Assembly (NCBI GenBank): GCA_963712465.1
Contig: CAVQHY010000005.1
Span: 62,001 to 126,000, forward strand
From: CAVQHY01 sp963712465
Lineage (GTDB): Bacteria > Actinomycetota > Thermoleophilia > Gaiellales > Gaiellaceae
Direction of reading: 5' to 3'
Length of the DNA: 64,000 bases
This document shows, piece by piece, positions 23,742-32,922 of the stretch. Every line of letters starts with the position of its first letter. Position 1 is the stretch's first letter. The notes beneath the pieces were generated by a model. That model was given only the letters and a program-made list of their open reading frames with translations, was not told the DNA's origin and did not search any database. The position numbers were made by a program, and so were the translations under genes.

Positions 23742-24343
23742 GCGATCCGCCGCAGCTCTATCTCGTCGGAAGTCCGGTCGACCGGCTCGGGCGGACGATC
23801 GAGGCCCTGCTGGTGATCGCCTCGCGACCGCTGCCGCTCGAGGAGCTCGCCGCCTGCGCCGGCGAGCCCGAGGAGCGCGTCGAGACCGCGCTCGGGCTGG
23901 TGGCGGATCGCTATCGCGAGGGCAAGAGCGGCATCGTGCTCGAGCAGGTGGCCGGCGGGTATGCCTTCCGCGCGTCGCGCGAGGCGGCGGAGGCGTGTGG
24001 CAGGCTCGTCGAGCGCCCGGTTCAGCGCGGGCTCTCTCAGGCGGCTCTCGAGACGCTCGCGATCGTCGCGTACCTCGGGCCGGTGAGCCGCCCCGAGATC
24101 GCGCGGATCCGCGGCGTGGCCGCGGATTCCGCAGTCGCCGGCCTTGCCGAGCGAGGGCTGATCGCCGAGGCGGGCCGTGGGGCAGCCCCGGGCGGCGCCG
24201 TGCGCTACACGACCACGTCGCTGTTCGAGCGCGTCTTCGGGCTCGCGAGCGCATCCGAGCTTCCGCGCCTCGACGACCTGGGAGGTGACGCGGCCGAGAT
24301 CCGCGCTCGCCTCGAGGCCGTCGCCGAGCGCCGCGGCGCCTGA
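23738..24343 (+). CDS. scpB: Segregation and condensation protein B
   Basis: ScpB is a winged-helix dimer that binds ScpA and SMC. This 201-residue protein has two winged helices, with IEALLVIASRPLPLEELA in the first and LSQAALETLAIVAYLGPVSR EIARIRGV in the second, then TTSLFERVFGLAS near the end. It overlaps scpA by four bases. A TAGCCT box at 23723-23728, 9 nt upstream, may allow separate transcription. Confidence 0.94.
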   Translation: MSDPPQLYLVGSPVDRLGRTIEALLVIASRPLPLEELAACAGEPEERVETALGLVADRYREGKSGIVLEQVAGGYAFRASREAAEACGRLVERPVQRGLSQAALETLAIVAYLGPVSRPEIARIRGVAADSAVAGLAERGLIAEAGRGAAPGGAVRYTTTSLFERVFGLASASELPRLDDLGGDAAEIRARLEAVAERRGA

Positions 24344-24420
24344 CCGCCCACCGTCCGGCACGAGCACGGTCCGACCTGAGCCCCGTACGGGGGCGCCCGT
24401 CGCGCGCCACGAGCGACGCC

Positions 24421-24500
24421 TTGTGTTGCATCATCCGAGCCGGTTCGGCGCCGGAGACGGCGCGATCCAGCGGTAGAGGCGCGTCGGTGATGCAACACGA
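24421..24500. repeat. Palindromic intergenic repeat, copy 2
   Basis: TTGTGTTGCATCA (24421-24433) and TGATGCAACACGA (24488-24500) are inverted repeats matching the element at 319-386. Outside each arm the similarity continues: read on the minus strand the left flank is GGCGTCGCTCGTGGCGCG, close to the flank of copy 1. The element fills the gap between scpB and rluB. The rest of 24344-24538 shows no gene. Confidence 0.7.
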
Positions 24501-24526
24501 GCTCGGGTTCGTGCGCGACGGCTCGG

Positions 24527-24532
24527 CATGAT
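24527..24532 (+). promoter_or_regulatory. Putative -10 box of rluB
   Basis: CATGAT ends 6 nt before the GTG at 24539. The spacing fits the leaderless pattern, but the first base is not T. Confidence 0.3.
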
Positions 24533-24538
24533 GCGGGC

Positions 24539-25255
24539 GTGCGGTTGAACGCGTTTCTCGCCCGAGCAGGAGTCGCGTCGCGACGTGGCGCGGACGAGCT
24601 GATACGCGCAGGGCGCGTGCACGTCAACGGGGAGGCGGCCGGGCTCGCGACGTTCGTCTCGCCGGACGATCGCGTCGACGTCGACGGCCGGCGGGTGCAG
24701 CCCGAGCCGCTCGCCTACGTCCTCTTGTACAAGCCGGTCGGGGTCGTGACGACCGCGAGCGATCCACACGGGCGCCCGACGGTCGTCGGGCTCGTCCACC
24801 ACGAGCGGCGCATCGTTCCGGTCGGCCGGCTCGACGCAGACACGACCGGCGCGCTGCTCCTCACCAACGACGGCGCGCTCTCGCACCGTCTGGCGCATCC
24901 ACGCTACGGCGTGGAGAAGGTCTACGAGGCCGAGGTCGACGGGATCCCTGCCGCGGCCGACCTCCGCCACCTCCGTGAGGGGATCCAGCTCGAGGACGGC
25001 TCGACGGCGCCCGCCCGCGTGCGCCTCGTGCGCCGACTTCGTGACGGCGCGGTGGTGGAGCTCGTGCTCCACGAAGGGCGCAAGCATCAGGTCAAGCGCA
25101 TGCTCGAAGCGGTCGGGCACCCGGTCCGCCGCCTGCACCGGCCCGAGTACGCCGGTCTCGGGCTCGAGGGTCTTCGCCCCGGCTCGTGGCGGGAGCTCAC
25201 CGGCTCGGAGGTCGCTGCGCTGCGGCGACGCGCCGGGGGCGCCCGGCCGGGCTGA
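24539..25255 (+). CDS. rluB: Pseudouridine synthase, RluB/RsuA family
   Basis: This enzyme makes a pseudouridine in ribosomal RNA. The 238-residue protein has an N-terminal S4 RNA-binding domain (MRLNAFLARAGVASRRGADELI), then the catalytic motif PVGRLDADTTGALLLTNDG with the active-site Asp, and EGRKHQVKRMLEAVGHPV. Length is normal. It follows scpB in many bacteria, as here, although a repeat element separates them. Confidence 0.93.
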   Translation: MRLNAFLARAGVASRRGADELIRAGRVHVNGEAAGLATFVSPDDRVDVDGRRVQPEPLAYVLLYKPVGVVTTASDPHGRPTVVGLVHHERRIVPVGRLDADTTGALLLTNDGALSHRLAHPRYGVEKVYEAEVDGIPAAADLRHLREGIQLEDGSTAPARVRLVRRLRDGAVVELVLHEGRKHQVKRMLEAVGHPVRRLHRPEYAGLGLEGLRPGSWRELTGSEVAALRRRAGGARPG

Positions 25256-25408
25256 TCACGGCGAGGTCGCGGTCAGCGCCGCGTCGAGGGGCGCAGACCG
25301 GCTCCAGTCGTCGCTCGCAAACGCCAGGCGGCAGACGAGCGTCCACCCGGCCCCGTCGCGCCGATAGAGATCGATCGAGCGGATCCGGGGATCGGGCCTG
25401 TGCCGCAC
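25256..25408 (-). CDS. Possible small protein downstream of trpS
   Basis: A 50-residue minus-strand frame starts with GTG one base after the trpS stop and ends just after the convergent rluB stop. The peptide has patterned content: RPDPRIRSIDLYRRDGAGWT, LVCRLAFASDDWS, APLDAAL. It fills an otherwise empty gap and its codon usage resembles a gene. No family is recognised, and it could be a remnant. Confidence 0.4.
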   Translation of the reverse strand: MRHRPDPRIRSIDLYRRDGAGWTLVCRLAFASDDWSRSAPLDAALTATSP

Positions 25409-25409
25409 G

Positions 25410-26405
25410 CTAGCGAGCGACGAACCCCATGCGGTCGTAGACGACCTCGAGCGTCGGCGCGGATGCCGCGCTCGCCTTCGCCGCGCCGAGAGCGATCAGG
25501 CGCTCGAGCTCGCCCGGGTCGGACCGAAGCTCGTCGTAGGCGAGGCGCACCGGCTCGAGCAGCGCGATCACGGCCTCCGCAACGTCCTGCTTGAACTGCC
25601 CGTACCCCTGGCCGTCGTAGCGGGTCTCGATCGTCTCCATCGACTCACCGGTCACGACCGACATGATCTCGACGAGGTTGGAGATGCCGGGCTTGTCGGG
25701 AGCACGCCGCACGTCGCTGCCGGAGTCGGTGACGGCCGACCGGAACTTCTTCGCGATCACGTCCGGCGGGTCGAGCACCTTGACGGTTCCCTGCGCGGTG
25801 CCGCCGGTCGTCGACATCTTCCTCTCGGGCTCCTGCAGGTCCATGACCCGGGCGCCGACCTCCGGGTAGATGCCTTCCGGGACGGCGAACGTCTCGCCGA
25901 ACCGCTGGTTGAACCGCTCCGCCACGTTGCGGGCGAGCTCCAGGTGCTGGCGCTGGTCGTCGCCGATCGGCACGTGCGTCGTCTGGTAGAGGAGGATGTC
26001 CCCCGCCATCAGCACGGGGTACGTGAACAGGCCGGCCGACACGAAGTCCTGCTTCCCGCCCTTGTCCTTGAACTGAGTCATACGGCGCAGCTCGCCGACG
26101 CTCGTCACGGCGCCGAGCAGCCAGGCCGCCTCGGCGTGCGCGGGAACGTGGCTCTGCACGAACACCGTGGAGCGTTCCGGGTCGAGCCCGGTCGCGAACA
26201 GGAGCGCCGCCAGCGACCGCGTCGACTCGCGCAGCGCCTCGGGCTCGTAGGCGACGGTGATCGAGTGGAGGTCGACGATGCAGAAGAACGCCTGGCCCCC
26301 CGCGGCCGTGGCTGCGTCCTGCGTCGCCACGTACTGGCGAAAGCCGCCGGAGTAGTTGCCGAGGTGCTTGTCGCCCGTCGGCTGGATGCCCGAGAAGATG
26401 CGCAT
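25410..26405 (-). CDS. trpS: Tryptophanyl-tRNA synthetase
   Basis: This class I synthetase charges tRNA-Trp. The 331-residue protein starts MRIFSGIQPTGDKHLGNY, where TGDKHLGNY contains the HIGH-type motif, and has ERKMSTTGG as the KMSKS-type motif. QFKDKGGKQDFVSAGLFTYPVLMAGDILLY is cut by no gap and is typical of the family. The ATG at 26405 was chosen because the conserved start follows directly. It is one of few minus-strand housekeeping genes here and is divergent from aroG. Confidence 0.96.
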   Translation of the reverse strand: MRIFSGIQPTGDKHLGNYSGGFRQYVATQDAATAAGGQAFFCIVDLHSITVAYEPEALRESTRSLAALLFATGLDPERSTVFVQSHVPAHAEAAWLLGAVTSVGELRRMTQFKDKGGKQDFVSAGLFTYPVLMAGDILLYQTTHVPIGDDQRQHLELARNVAERFNQRFGETFAVPEGIYPEVGARVMDLQEPERKMSTTGGTAQGTVKVLDPPDVIAKKFRSAVTDSGSDVRRAPDKPGISNLVEIMSVVTGESMETIETRYDGQGYGQFKQDVAEAVIALLEPVRLAYDELRSDPGELERLIALGAAKASAASAPTLEVVYDRMGFVAR

Positions 26406-26416
26406 GCAATCGCGAG

Positions 26417-26431
26417 AAATGCTACGCATTT
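26417..26431. promoter_or_regulatory. trpS -10 box inside a palindrome
   Basis: On the minus strand TAGCAT (26424-26419) lies 13 nt before the trpS ATG. It sits in the perfect palindrome AAATGC-TAC-GCATTT. The palindrome could be an operator, or chance; no regulator is known. Confidence 0.3.
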
Positions 26432-26505
26432 CCCGCGGGCAGGTTTGCGCCGTCGCTTCGCTCGGCGAGATCGCAGTGAGCGGGATCGTGCCTCAGGCCG
26501 TCGCC

Positions 26506-26511
26506 TAGACT
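26506..26511 (+). promoter_or_regulatory. Putative -10 box of aroG
   Basis: TAGACT ends 11 nt before the ATG at 26523. It would start the aroG-tyrA-aroA-cmk-plsC-der series. Confidence 0.4.
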
Positions 26512-26522
26512 GAGCGTGCGAA

Positions 26523-27899
26523 ATGGCCATCGCTTCCACCTGGTCGCCGTCTTCCTGGCGGTCGCTTCCCGCACTGCAGATGCCGGAGTGGCCGGATGCC
26601 TCGCGCGCCGATGCGGCGGTCGCCGAGCTGAAGGAGATGCCGCCGCTGGTCTTTGCCGGCGAGGCCCGTCAGCTCCGCGCGGCCCTCGGCGACGTCGCTG
26701 CCGGACGCGCGTTCCTGCTCCAGGCGGGCGACTGCGCCGAGTCGTTCCAGGACTTCTCCGCCGTCACGATCCGCGAGAAGCTGAAGATCCTCCTGCAGAT
26801 GGCGGCCGTGCTCACCTACGGCGCCACGCTGCCGATCGTCAAGGTCGGTCGGGTCGCGGGCCAGTTCGTCAAGCCGCGGACGTCGCCGACGGAGGTGGTC
26901 GACGGAGTCGAGCTTCCGTCGTTTCGCGGGCACATGGTGCACGGCGACGCGCAGACGGCCGAGGCGCGACGCCCCGATCCGGCGCGCATGGTGCGCGGGT
27001 ACCACCAGTCGGCCGCGACGCTGAATCTCGTGCGGGCGTTCACGAAGGGCGGCTTCGCCGACATTCTCCGGGTGCACGAGTGGAACCAGGAGTTCGTCGC
27101 CAACTCGGCGGAGGGCGTGCGGTACGAGCGTCTGGCGACCGACATCGAGCGTGCGCTGCGCTTCATGGCCGCGTGCGGGATCGATCTCGCGGGCGAGCAT
27201 CAGCTCCACCAAACCGACGTGTGGACGAGCCACGAGGGGCTCCTCCTCGACTACGAGGAGGGGCTGACTCGGCGCGACTCGCTCACCGGCGACTGGTACG
27301 ACTGCTCCGCGCACATGCTCTGGATCGGCGAGCGCACCCGCGGGCCGGACGGCGCGCACGTCGAGTTCTTCTCGGGCGTGCACAACCCGCTCGGCGTCAA
27401 GGTCGGGCCGACGGCGACCGGTGACGAGCTGACCGCGCTGTGCGAGCGCCTGAACCCGGATCGCGTGCCGGGTCGGGTGACGCTGATCGCGCGGATGGGC
27501 GCGGCGCGGGTCGAGGAGCTTCTGCCGCCGCTGCTCGCGTCGGTGCGCGAGGGGAAACACCCCGTCGTCTGGGCATGTGACCCGATGCACGCGAACGTCT
27601 TCAAGACCGCCGGCGGCGTCAAGACGCGGCGCTTCGACGATGTCCTCGCCGAGCTCGAGGGGTTCTTCGCCGTCTGCCGCGAGGCCGGCGCGTGGCCCGG
27701 CGGTGTTCACCTGGAGTTCACGGGCGAGGACGTGACCGAGTGCCTGGGCGGTGCCGAAGCGGTGCTGGAGGAGCAGCTCTCGCACCGCTACGAAACGCTG
27801 TGCGACCCCAGGCTCAACGCCCGCCAGTCGCTCGATCTGGCGTTCCGGCTCGCCGAGCTTCTGCAGAACGGCGGCCCTCGGCCGGTCTCTGCGGACTGA
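26523..27899 (+). CDS. aroG: Class II 3-deoxy-7-phosphoheptulonate synthase
   Basis: This enzyme condenses PEP and erythrose 4-phosphate, the first step of the shikimate pathway. The 458-residue length and the motifs FLLQAGDCAESFQDFSA, LPSFRGHMVHGD and FFSGVHNPLGVKVGPTA mark the class II (plant/actinobacterial) type. WACDPMHANVFKT and HLEFTGEDVTEC are also intact. It starts with ATG after a -10 box and is one base from tyrA, so aromatic genes are co-transcribed. Confidence 0.96.
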   Translation: MAIASTWSPSSWRSLPALQMPEWPDASRADAAVAELKEMPPLVFAGEARQLRAALGDVAAGRAFLLQAGDCAESFQDFSAVTIREKLKILLQMAAVLTYGATLPIVKVGRVAGQFVKPRTSPTEVVDGVELPSFRGHMVHGDAQTAEARRPDPARMVRGYHQSAATLNLVRAFTKGGFADILRVHEWNQEFVANSAEGVRYERLATDIERALRFMAACGIDLAGEHQLHQTDVWTSHEGLLLDYEEGLTRRDSLTGDWYDCSAHMLWIGERTRGPDGAHVEFFSGVHNPLGVKVGPTATGDELTALCERLNPDRVPGRVTLIARMGAARVEELLPPLLASVREGKHPVVWACDPMHANVFKTAGGVKTRRFDDVLAELEGFFAVCREAGAWPGGVHLEFTGEDVTECLGGAEAVLEEQLSHRYETLCDPRLNARQSLDLAFRLAELLQNGGPRPVSAD

Positions 27900-27900
27900 C

Positions 27901-28998
27901 GTGATCCGGCGCCTCGGAATCGTCGGCACCGGGCTGATCGGGGCCTCCGTCGGGCTTGCGGCCAAGCGTGCGGGGGTCGAGCACGTCGCAGGGTTCGACC
28001 CCGACGCGGAGGCGCTCGCCGTCGCCCGCGGGCGCAAGGCCGTCGACGAGGCCGCCCGGTCGATCGAGGAGGCGGTCGGGGACGTCGACCTGGTCGTCGT
28101 CGCCGCCCCCGTGACGGCGCTGCCGGCGGAGGTCGCCTCGGTGCTGGCCGTCGCCGCGCCGTCGACGACGGTCACCGATGCGGGCTCGACCAAGGGGGCG
28201 ATCTGCGCCGCGACCGCCGACAGCGTCCGCTTCATCGGCGGCCATCCGGTGTGCGGGTCGGAGGCGAGGGGCCCCGCTCACGCCAGCGGCGAGCTGTTCC
28301 AGGGCGCGACCTGGTTTCTCACACCGGTGGCCGAAACCGAGCCGGAGCGCTACAAGCTGTTGCACGGGTTCGTCGCGGCGCTCGGTGCCGTGCCGGTCGC
28401 GATCGACCCGCGGGCGCACGACCGGCTCGTGGCGCTGACGAGCCACCTCCCGCACGCGCTCGCGAACCTGCTGCTCAACCAGGCCGGAGCCGTGCGCGTC
28501 GACGGGCACGAGCCGCTGGCCGCGGCGGGCGGCTCGCTCAGGGACATGACCCGCGTCGCCGGTGCCAACCCGCGCATCTGGGTCGACATCTTCCTGGAGA
28601 ACGCCGACGAGCTCCGGGCGGCTCTGGCCGAGTTTCGCCGGCGCGCCGAGGAGATCGAACGCGCGCTCGACGCCCGGGACGCCGGGCAGCTCGCCCGCTG
28701 GATCGGCGAGGCGGCGGTCAACCGGCGACACCTCCTCGATGTCGCTTACGAGGACGTCGGCGCGATGCAGCAGCTGCGCGTTCACGTCCCCGACCGCCCC
28801 GGCATGTTCGCGGCGATCACACAGGCGCTCGCCGCCGAGCAGATCAACATCGAGGACTTCGACGTCCATCACATGTCTCCCGACCGCGGGGGAACGCTCG
28901 ACGTGCTCGTTACGGGCGAGGAGGCGGCACGGCGAGCCGCCGACCTGCTCGAGGCGCAGGGCTACTCGGTGATCGTCTCGCCGGTCGTCGGAGACTGA
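27901..28998 (+). CDS. tyrA: Prephenate dehydrogenase with C-terminal ACT domain
   Basis: TyrA oxidises prephenate to 4-hydroxyphenylpyruvate for tyrosine. The 365-residue product starts with the NAD-binding GIVGTGLIGASVGLA, has DAGSTKG and GGHPVCGSE as substrate motifs, and LTSHLPHALAN with the catalytic-region His. From about residue 287 an ACT domain (LRVHVPDRPGMFAAITQAL) suggests feedback control by an amino acid. It begins one base after aroG with GTG. Confidence 0.93.
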   Translation: MIRRLGIVGTGLIGASVGLAAKRAGVEHVAGFDPDAEALAVARGRKAVDEAARSIEEAVGDVDLVVVAAPVTALPAEVASVLAVAAPSTTVTDAGSTKGAICAATADSVRFIGGHPVCGSEARGPAHASGELFQGATWFLTPVAETEPERYKLLHGFVAALGAVPVAIDPRAHDRLVALTSHLPHALANLLLNQAGAVRVDGHEPLAAAGGSLRDMTRVAGANPRIWVDIFLENADELRAALAEFRRRAEEIERALDARDAGQLARWIGEAAVNRRHLLDVAYEDVGAMQQLRVHVPDRPGMFAAITQALAAEQINIEDFDVHHMSPDRGGTLDVLVTGEEAARRAADLLEAQGYSVIVSPVVGD

Positions 28999-29004
28999 AA
29001 GACC

Positions 29005-30306
29005 GTGTCGGTCGGAGAGATCAGGGCGACCGTCGAGCCGGCCACGTCGCTGCGGGGCGATCTCGCCGTCCCAGGCGACAAGTCGATCTCCCACCGGGCT
29101 CTCCTGATCGGCGCGATCGCGGACGGGGAGACCGAGATCACGGGATTCGGGTCGTCCGCGGACACGCTCGCGACGGCGCGCGCGGTCACGGCTCTCGGAG
29201 CCGAGGTCGACGGCGACGGCGACCGCCTCACCGTCAGCGGGACGGGCCTGCGCGGTCTGTGCACGCCCGAGGAGCCGATCGACTGCGCGAACGCGGGAAC
29301 GCTGATGCGGCTGCTACCGGGGATTCTCGCCGGGCAGGAGGGACGGTTCGAGCTGGTCGGCGATGAGTCGCTGTCCCGCCGGCCGCTCGAGCGGATCGCC
29401 GTGCCGCTGCGTCAGATGGGTGGAAACGTCGAGACCACCGACGGCCACGCGCCGCTCGTCGTCGAGGGCGGACCGCTCAACGCGATCCGCTACGAGCTCC
29501 CGGTTGCGAGCGCGCAGGTGAAGTCCTGCGTTCTCCTGGCGGGCCTCTACGCGGCGGAAGGCCCCACCGTCGTCCTCGAGCCCGCGCCGACCCGCGACCA
29601 CACGGAGCGGATGCTCGAGGCGGCGGGCGCGCGCGTTCGTCGCAGGCGGGGCGAGGCGGCCGTCTGGCCGGCCGAGCGGCTGCAACCGCTGTCGCTCCGC
29701 GTCCCCGGCGACATCTCCTCCGCCGCTCCGTTCGTCGTCGCGGCAACGCTCCTCCCCGGGTCGGAGCTACGCCTGCACGGGATCGGCGTCAACCCGACCC
29801 GGACAGGGCTCCTGGACGTGCTCGAGCGGATGGGCGCTCGGATCTCGCTCTACGGGCGGCGAACCGAGGGGGGCGAGCCGGTGGCCGACCTCGAGGTACA
29901 GGCGTCCGAGCTCACCGCGACCGAGATCGAGGCGCACGAGGTGCCGCGCCTCGTCGACGAGCTGCCGCTGTTCGCCCTCGCGGCGGCGATGGCGCGGGGC
30001 AAGAGCGTCGTGAGAGGCGCGCAGGAGCTGCGCGTGAAGGAGTCGGACCGCATCGAGACGGTGACAACTGCGCTCCGAGGGCTTGGCGTACGGATCGCAG
30101 CGCGCGACGATGGCTTCAGCGTCACCGGGGTCCCTACCCGCCCGAAGGGTGGGAGCACGGTCGAGAGCGGGGGCGACCACCGGATCGCGATGCTCGGGGC
30201 CGTCGCTGGGCTCGTCTGCCGCGAGCCGGTGGAGATCGAGGGGGCCGAGAGCGTCGGGGTAAGCTTCCCCGGTTTCTTCGAGACCCTGGAGACGCTTCGG
30301 ACATGA
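29005..30306 (+). CDS. aroA: 3-phosphoshikimate 1-carboxyvinyltransferase (EPSP synthase)
   Basis: AroA transfers enolpyruvyl from PEP to shikimate 3-phosphate. The 433-residue protein has PGDKSISHRALLIGAIADG near residue 26, CANAGTLMRLLPGILAG near 95, and RVKESDRIE near 345. All are complete. It starts with GTG 6 bp after tyrA and overlaps cmk by four bases (ATGA). Confidence 0.96.
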   Translation: MSVGEIRATVEPATSLRGDLAVPGDKSISHRALLIGAIADGETEITGFGSSADTLATARAVTALGAEVDGDGDRLTVSGTGLRGLCTPEEPIDCANAGTLMRLLPGILAGQEGRFELVGDESLSRRPLERIAVPLRQMGGNVETTDGHAPLVVEGGPLNAIRYELPVASAQVKSCVLLAGLYAAEGPTVVLEPAPTRDHTERMLEAAGARVRRRRGEAAVWPAERLQPLSLRVPGDISSAAPFVVAATLLPGSELRLHGIGVNPTRTGLLDVLERMGARISLYGRRTEGGEPVADLEVQASELTATEIEAHEVPRLVDELPLFALAAAMARGKSVVRGAQELRVKESDRIETVTTALRGLGVRIAARDDGFSVTGVPTRPKGGSTVESGGDHRIAMLGAVAGLVCREPVEIEGAESVGVSFPGFFETLETLRT

Positions 30307-30917
30307 TCGTCGCAATCGACGGCCCCGCCGGGTCCGGCAAGAGCACCGTCGCGCGACGGCTCGCCGAGCGCCTCGGCTTTCGCTACGTCGACACGGGCGC
30401 GATGTACCGGGCGCTCACCTGGCTGGCGCTCGAGCGCGGCGCCGACCTCGACGACGGCGACGGGCTCGGCCGGCTCGCCCGCGAGAACCCGGTGCTGCTC
30501 GTCGACGACCGCGTCGAGGTCGCCGGGCACGACGTCACCGCCGCGATCCGCACGGCTCGCATCGATGCGGTCGTTCCGATCGTCGCGCGGCAGGAGCCGG
30601 TGCGCGCGGTGATGCGCGCGCGCCAGCGCGAGCTCGCGGACGAGGGGAACGCCGTACTCGAAGGGCGGGACATCGGACGCGTCGTCTGTCCCCATGCCGA
30701 GGTCAAGATCTGGCTCGTCGCCGATCCATCGGTTCGTGCGCGCCGCCGCGCCGCCGAGCGGGACGAGGCGAGCGACCTCGAGCTTCGCGACGCCCGCGAC
30801 TCGGCGCAGACCCGTCCGGCCGACGACGCCGTCGAGCTCGACACGACCCACCTCGACGTCGACGAGGTCGTGGGGCAGATCGAGCAGCTCGTCGCGACGA
30901 AGACGGGCGTCACGTGA
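30303..30917 (+). CDS. cmk: Cytidylate kinase
   Basis: The kinase phosphorylates CMP and dCMP. The 204-residue protein has the P-loop GPAGSGKSTVARRLA at residues 7-21, DTGAMYRALTW for substrate binding, and EGRDIGRVVCP. It is a little shorter than the 220-230 usual. It is coupled to aroA upstream and to plsC downstream by start/stop overlaps. The aroA-cmk-plsC-der order is common in bacteria. Confidence 0.95.
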   Translation: MIVAIDGPAGSGKSTVARRLAERLGFRYVDTGAMYRALTWLALERGADLDDGDGLGRLARENPVLLVDDRVEVAGHDVTAAIRTARIDAVVPIVARQEPVRAVMRARQRELADEGNAVLEGRDIGRVVCPHAEVKIWLVADPSVRARRRAAERDEASDLELRDARDSAQTRPADDAVELDTTHLDVDEVVGQIEQLVATKTGVT

Positions 30918-31591
30918 ACGCGCACGGGATCGTCTACTGGACGGTCGGCAAGGGCGTGATCGCCAACCTGGGCAGGGCGTTCGTCTCCTTCCGCGACTAC
31001 GGCTCGGAGCGGATCCCGCGCGCCGGCGGCGCCGTGCTCGCCCTGAGTCATCTGTCCTACCTCGACCCGGTGGTCTACGGGGCCTCGTGCCCGCGACGGA
31101 TCGTGTTCGTGGCCAAGGTCGAGGCCCACGAGACACCGGGTCTCGGCCACCTGATCAGGGCCCACGGGACGCTCTCGATCCGCCGGGGCGAGTCCGACCG
31201 GGACGCCATCCGCCAGGCGCGCGAGGCGGTGCGAGCGAACTCGCTGCTCGGCATCTTCATCGAGGGGACGCGGCAGCGTGACGGCCGGCCCGGGGCGCCG
31301 AAGCCGGGAGCGGCGATGATCGCGATGCACGAGGGCGTCCCGATCGTGCCGGCCGCGGTCTTCGGGTCGCATGACTGGAAGTGGAATCGTGCGCCCGTGT
31401 CCGTCGCGTGGGGCGAGCCGCTGCGGTTCGACGAGACGCCCCGCAACTCGAAGGGGTACCGGGAGGCGACCGCTGAGGTGCACGTCGAGATCCTGCGGCT
31501 CTACGACTTCCTCCAGGAGCTGCACGAGGTGGGCCGCCCGCGGGCGACTCCGCCGCTGCGCGCCAACGTTCCGTTCAAGTCCCATCACTAG
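30914..31591 (+). CDS. plsC: 1-acylglycerol-3-phosphate acyltransferase
   Basis: PlsC acylates lysophosphatidic acid in phospholipid synthesis. The 225-residue protein carries HLSYLDP (the HX4D catalytic motif), FVAKVEAHETPGLG, and FIEGTRQRDG in place of the usual FPEGTR. GAAMIAMHEGVPIVPAAV is the fourth motif. It overlaps cmk by four bases and der follows after 7 bp. Confidence 0.9.
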   Translation: MNAHGIVYWTVGKGVIANLGRAFVSFRDYGSERIPRAGGAVLALSHLSYLDPVVYGASCPRRIVFVAKVEAHETPGLGHLIRAHGTLSIRRGESDRDAIRQAREAVRANSLLGIFIEGTRQRDGRPGAPKPGAAMIAMHEGVPIVPAAVFGSHDWKWNRAPVSVAWGEPLRFDETPRNSKGYREATAEVHVEILRLYDFLQELHEVGRPRATPPLRANVPFKSHH

Positions 31592-31598
31592 TGGTCTA

Positions 31599-32918
31599 GT
31601 GTCCGAGCCGCCGCTTCTCGGGACCGTCGCGGTCGTCGGCTTCCCGAACGTCGGCAAGTCGACCTTCGTCAACCGCCTGACCGCAACGCGCCACGCGGTC
31701 GTCTTCGAGACCCCGGGCGTGACCCGGGACCGGATGGAGATCGTGTGCGAGTGGGCCGGCAGGCGGTTTCTGCTCGTCGACACGGGGGGTGTCGACGTGG
31801 CCGACGCGAGCCCGCTGACGCGACAGATCGGGCAGCAGGCGCGCGTGGCGATCGAGGTGGCCGACCTCGTCCTCTTCGTCGTCGACGCGAAGAATGGGAT
31901 CACGCCCGGAGACGAGGAGATCGCCGAGATCCTCAGGCGTGCCGGTCGGCCGGTGGTGGTGATCGCGAACAAGATCGACGACCCGCGTCGTGACCCGGAT
32001 GCGCTCGAGTTCCATCGTCTCGGCCTGGGCGAGCCGGTGCCGATCTCGGCGCTGCACGGCTATGGCACCGGCGACCTCCTCGATCGGATCGTCGCCGACC
32101 TCGAGTCGGTCTCGTCGGCCGCGCCGCCGGAGGTGGGGGAGAACGCGATCCGGGTCGCGATCCTCGGGCGGCCGAACGTCGGGAAGTCGAGCCTCCTGAA
32201 CGCGCTGCTCGGCCAGGAGCGGGTCATCGTCTCGGACGTGCCGGGCACGACGCGCGACGCGATCGACACGGTGCTCGAGCGCGGCGAATCGACCTACCTT
32301 CTCGTCGACACGGCCGGTCTTCGCCGCAAGCGGCGACAGCGGCAGGGCATCGAGTACTACTCCGAGCTGCGAGCGCTCGAGGCGGCGGATCGGGCAGATG
32401 TGGCGCTCGTCCTCGTCGACGCGAGCGAGGGTCTCGTCGAGCAGGATCTCGCCGTCGCGGACGTCGCACGCCAGGCGGGGTGTGCCACCCTCGTTGTCCT
32501 TTCGAAATGGGATGTTTCCACGATCGCTCTCGAGGACATCAGGCCGAAGCTGCTCGACCGGTTGCGCCAGCGGCCACCGCTTCTGGTCGTCTCCGCGAAG
32601 ACCGGGCGAGGGGTGGGTCGCCTGCTCGACCACGTCGACGCGCTGTTTGCCCGCCACACGTCGCGCGTCACGACCGGCGAGCTCAATCGTTTCCTCGGCG
32701 AGCTGAAGCAGGAACGTCCGGGCCCGTCGGGCCCCCGCGGCCGTCGGCTCAGGCTCCTCTACGGCACACAGGTCGGCACGAGGCCGCCCCGGTTTCGCTT
32801 CTTCGTCAACGACCCGGGCCTCGTCACCCGCGACTGGGCGTACTGGGTGGAGAACCGCGTGCGCGAGCGCTTCGAGCTCGCGGGTGTGCCGGTGATCATC
32901 GACTTCCGCCGCTCGTGA
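31599..32918 (+). CDS. der: GTPase Der, ribosome assembly
   Basis: Der has two GTPase domains in tandem and a KH-like end, and acts in 50S ribosome assembly. The first P-loop is GFPNVGKSTFVNRL near residue 15, with DTGGV and NKIDD. The second is GRPNVGKSSLLNALLG near 190, with DTAGLRRKRRQ and SKWDVS. The last 100 residues (NRFLGELKQERP to YWVENRVRERFELAGVPVII) are the KH-like domain. GTG at 31599 is the only start that fits. 439 residues, normal length. Confidence 0.95.
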   Translation: MSEPPLLGTVAVVGFPNVGKSTFVNRLTATRHAVVFETPGVTRDRMEIVCEWAGRRFLLVDTGGVDVADASPLTRQIGQQARVAIEVADLVLFVVDAKNGITPGDEEIAEILRRAGRPVVVIANKIDDPRRDPDALEFHRLGLGEPVPISALHGYGTGDLLDRIVADLESVSSAAPPEVGENAIRVAILGRPNVGKSSLLNALLGQERVIVSDVPGTTRDAIDTVLERGESTYLLVDTAGLRRKRRQRQGIEYYSELRALEAADRADVALVLVDASEGLVEQDLAVADVARQAGCATLVVLSKWDVSTIALEDIRPKLLDRLRQRPPLLVVSAKTGRGVGRLLDHVDALFARHTSRVTTGELNRFLGELKQERPGPSGPRGRRLRLLYGTQVGTRPPRFRFFVNDPGLVTRDWAYWVENRVRERFELAGVPVIIDFRRS

Positions 32919-32922
32919 CCTC

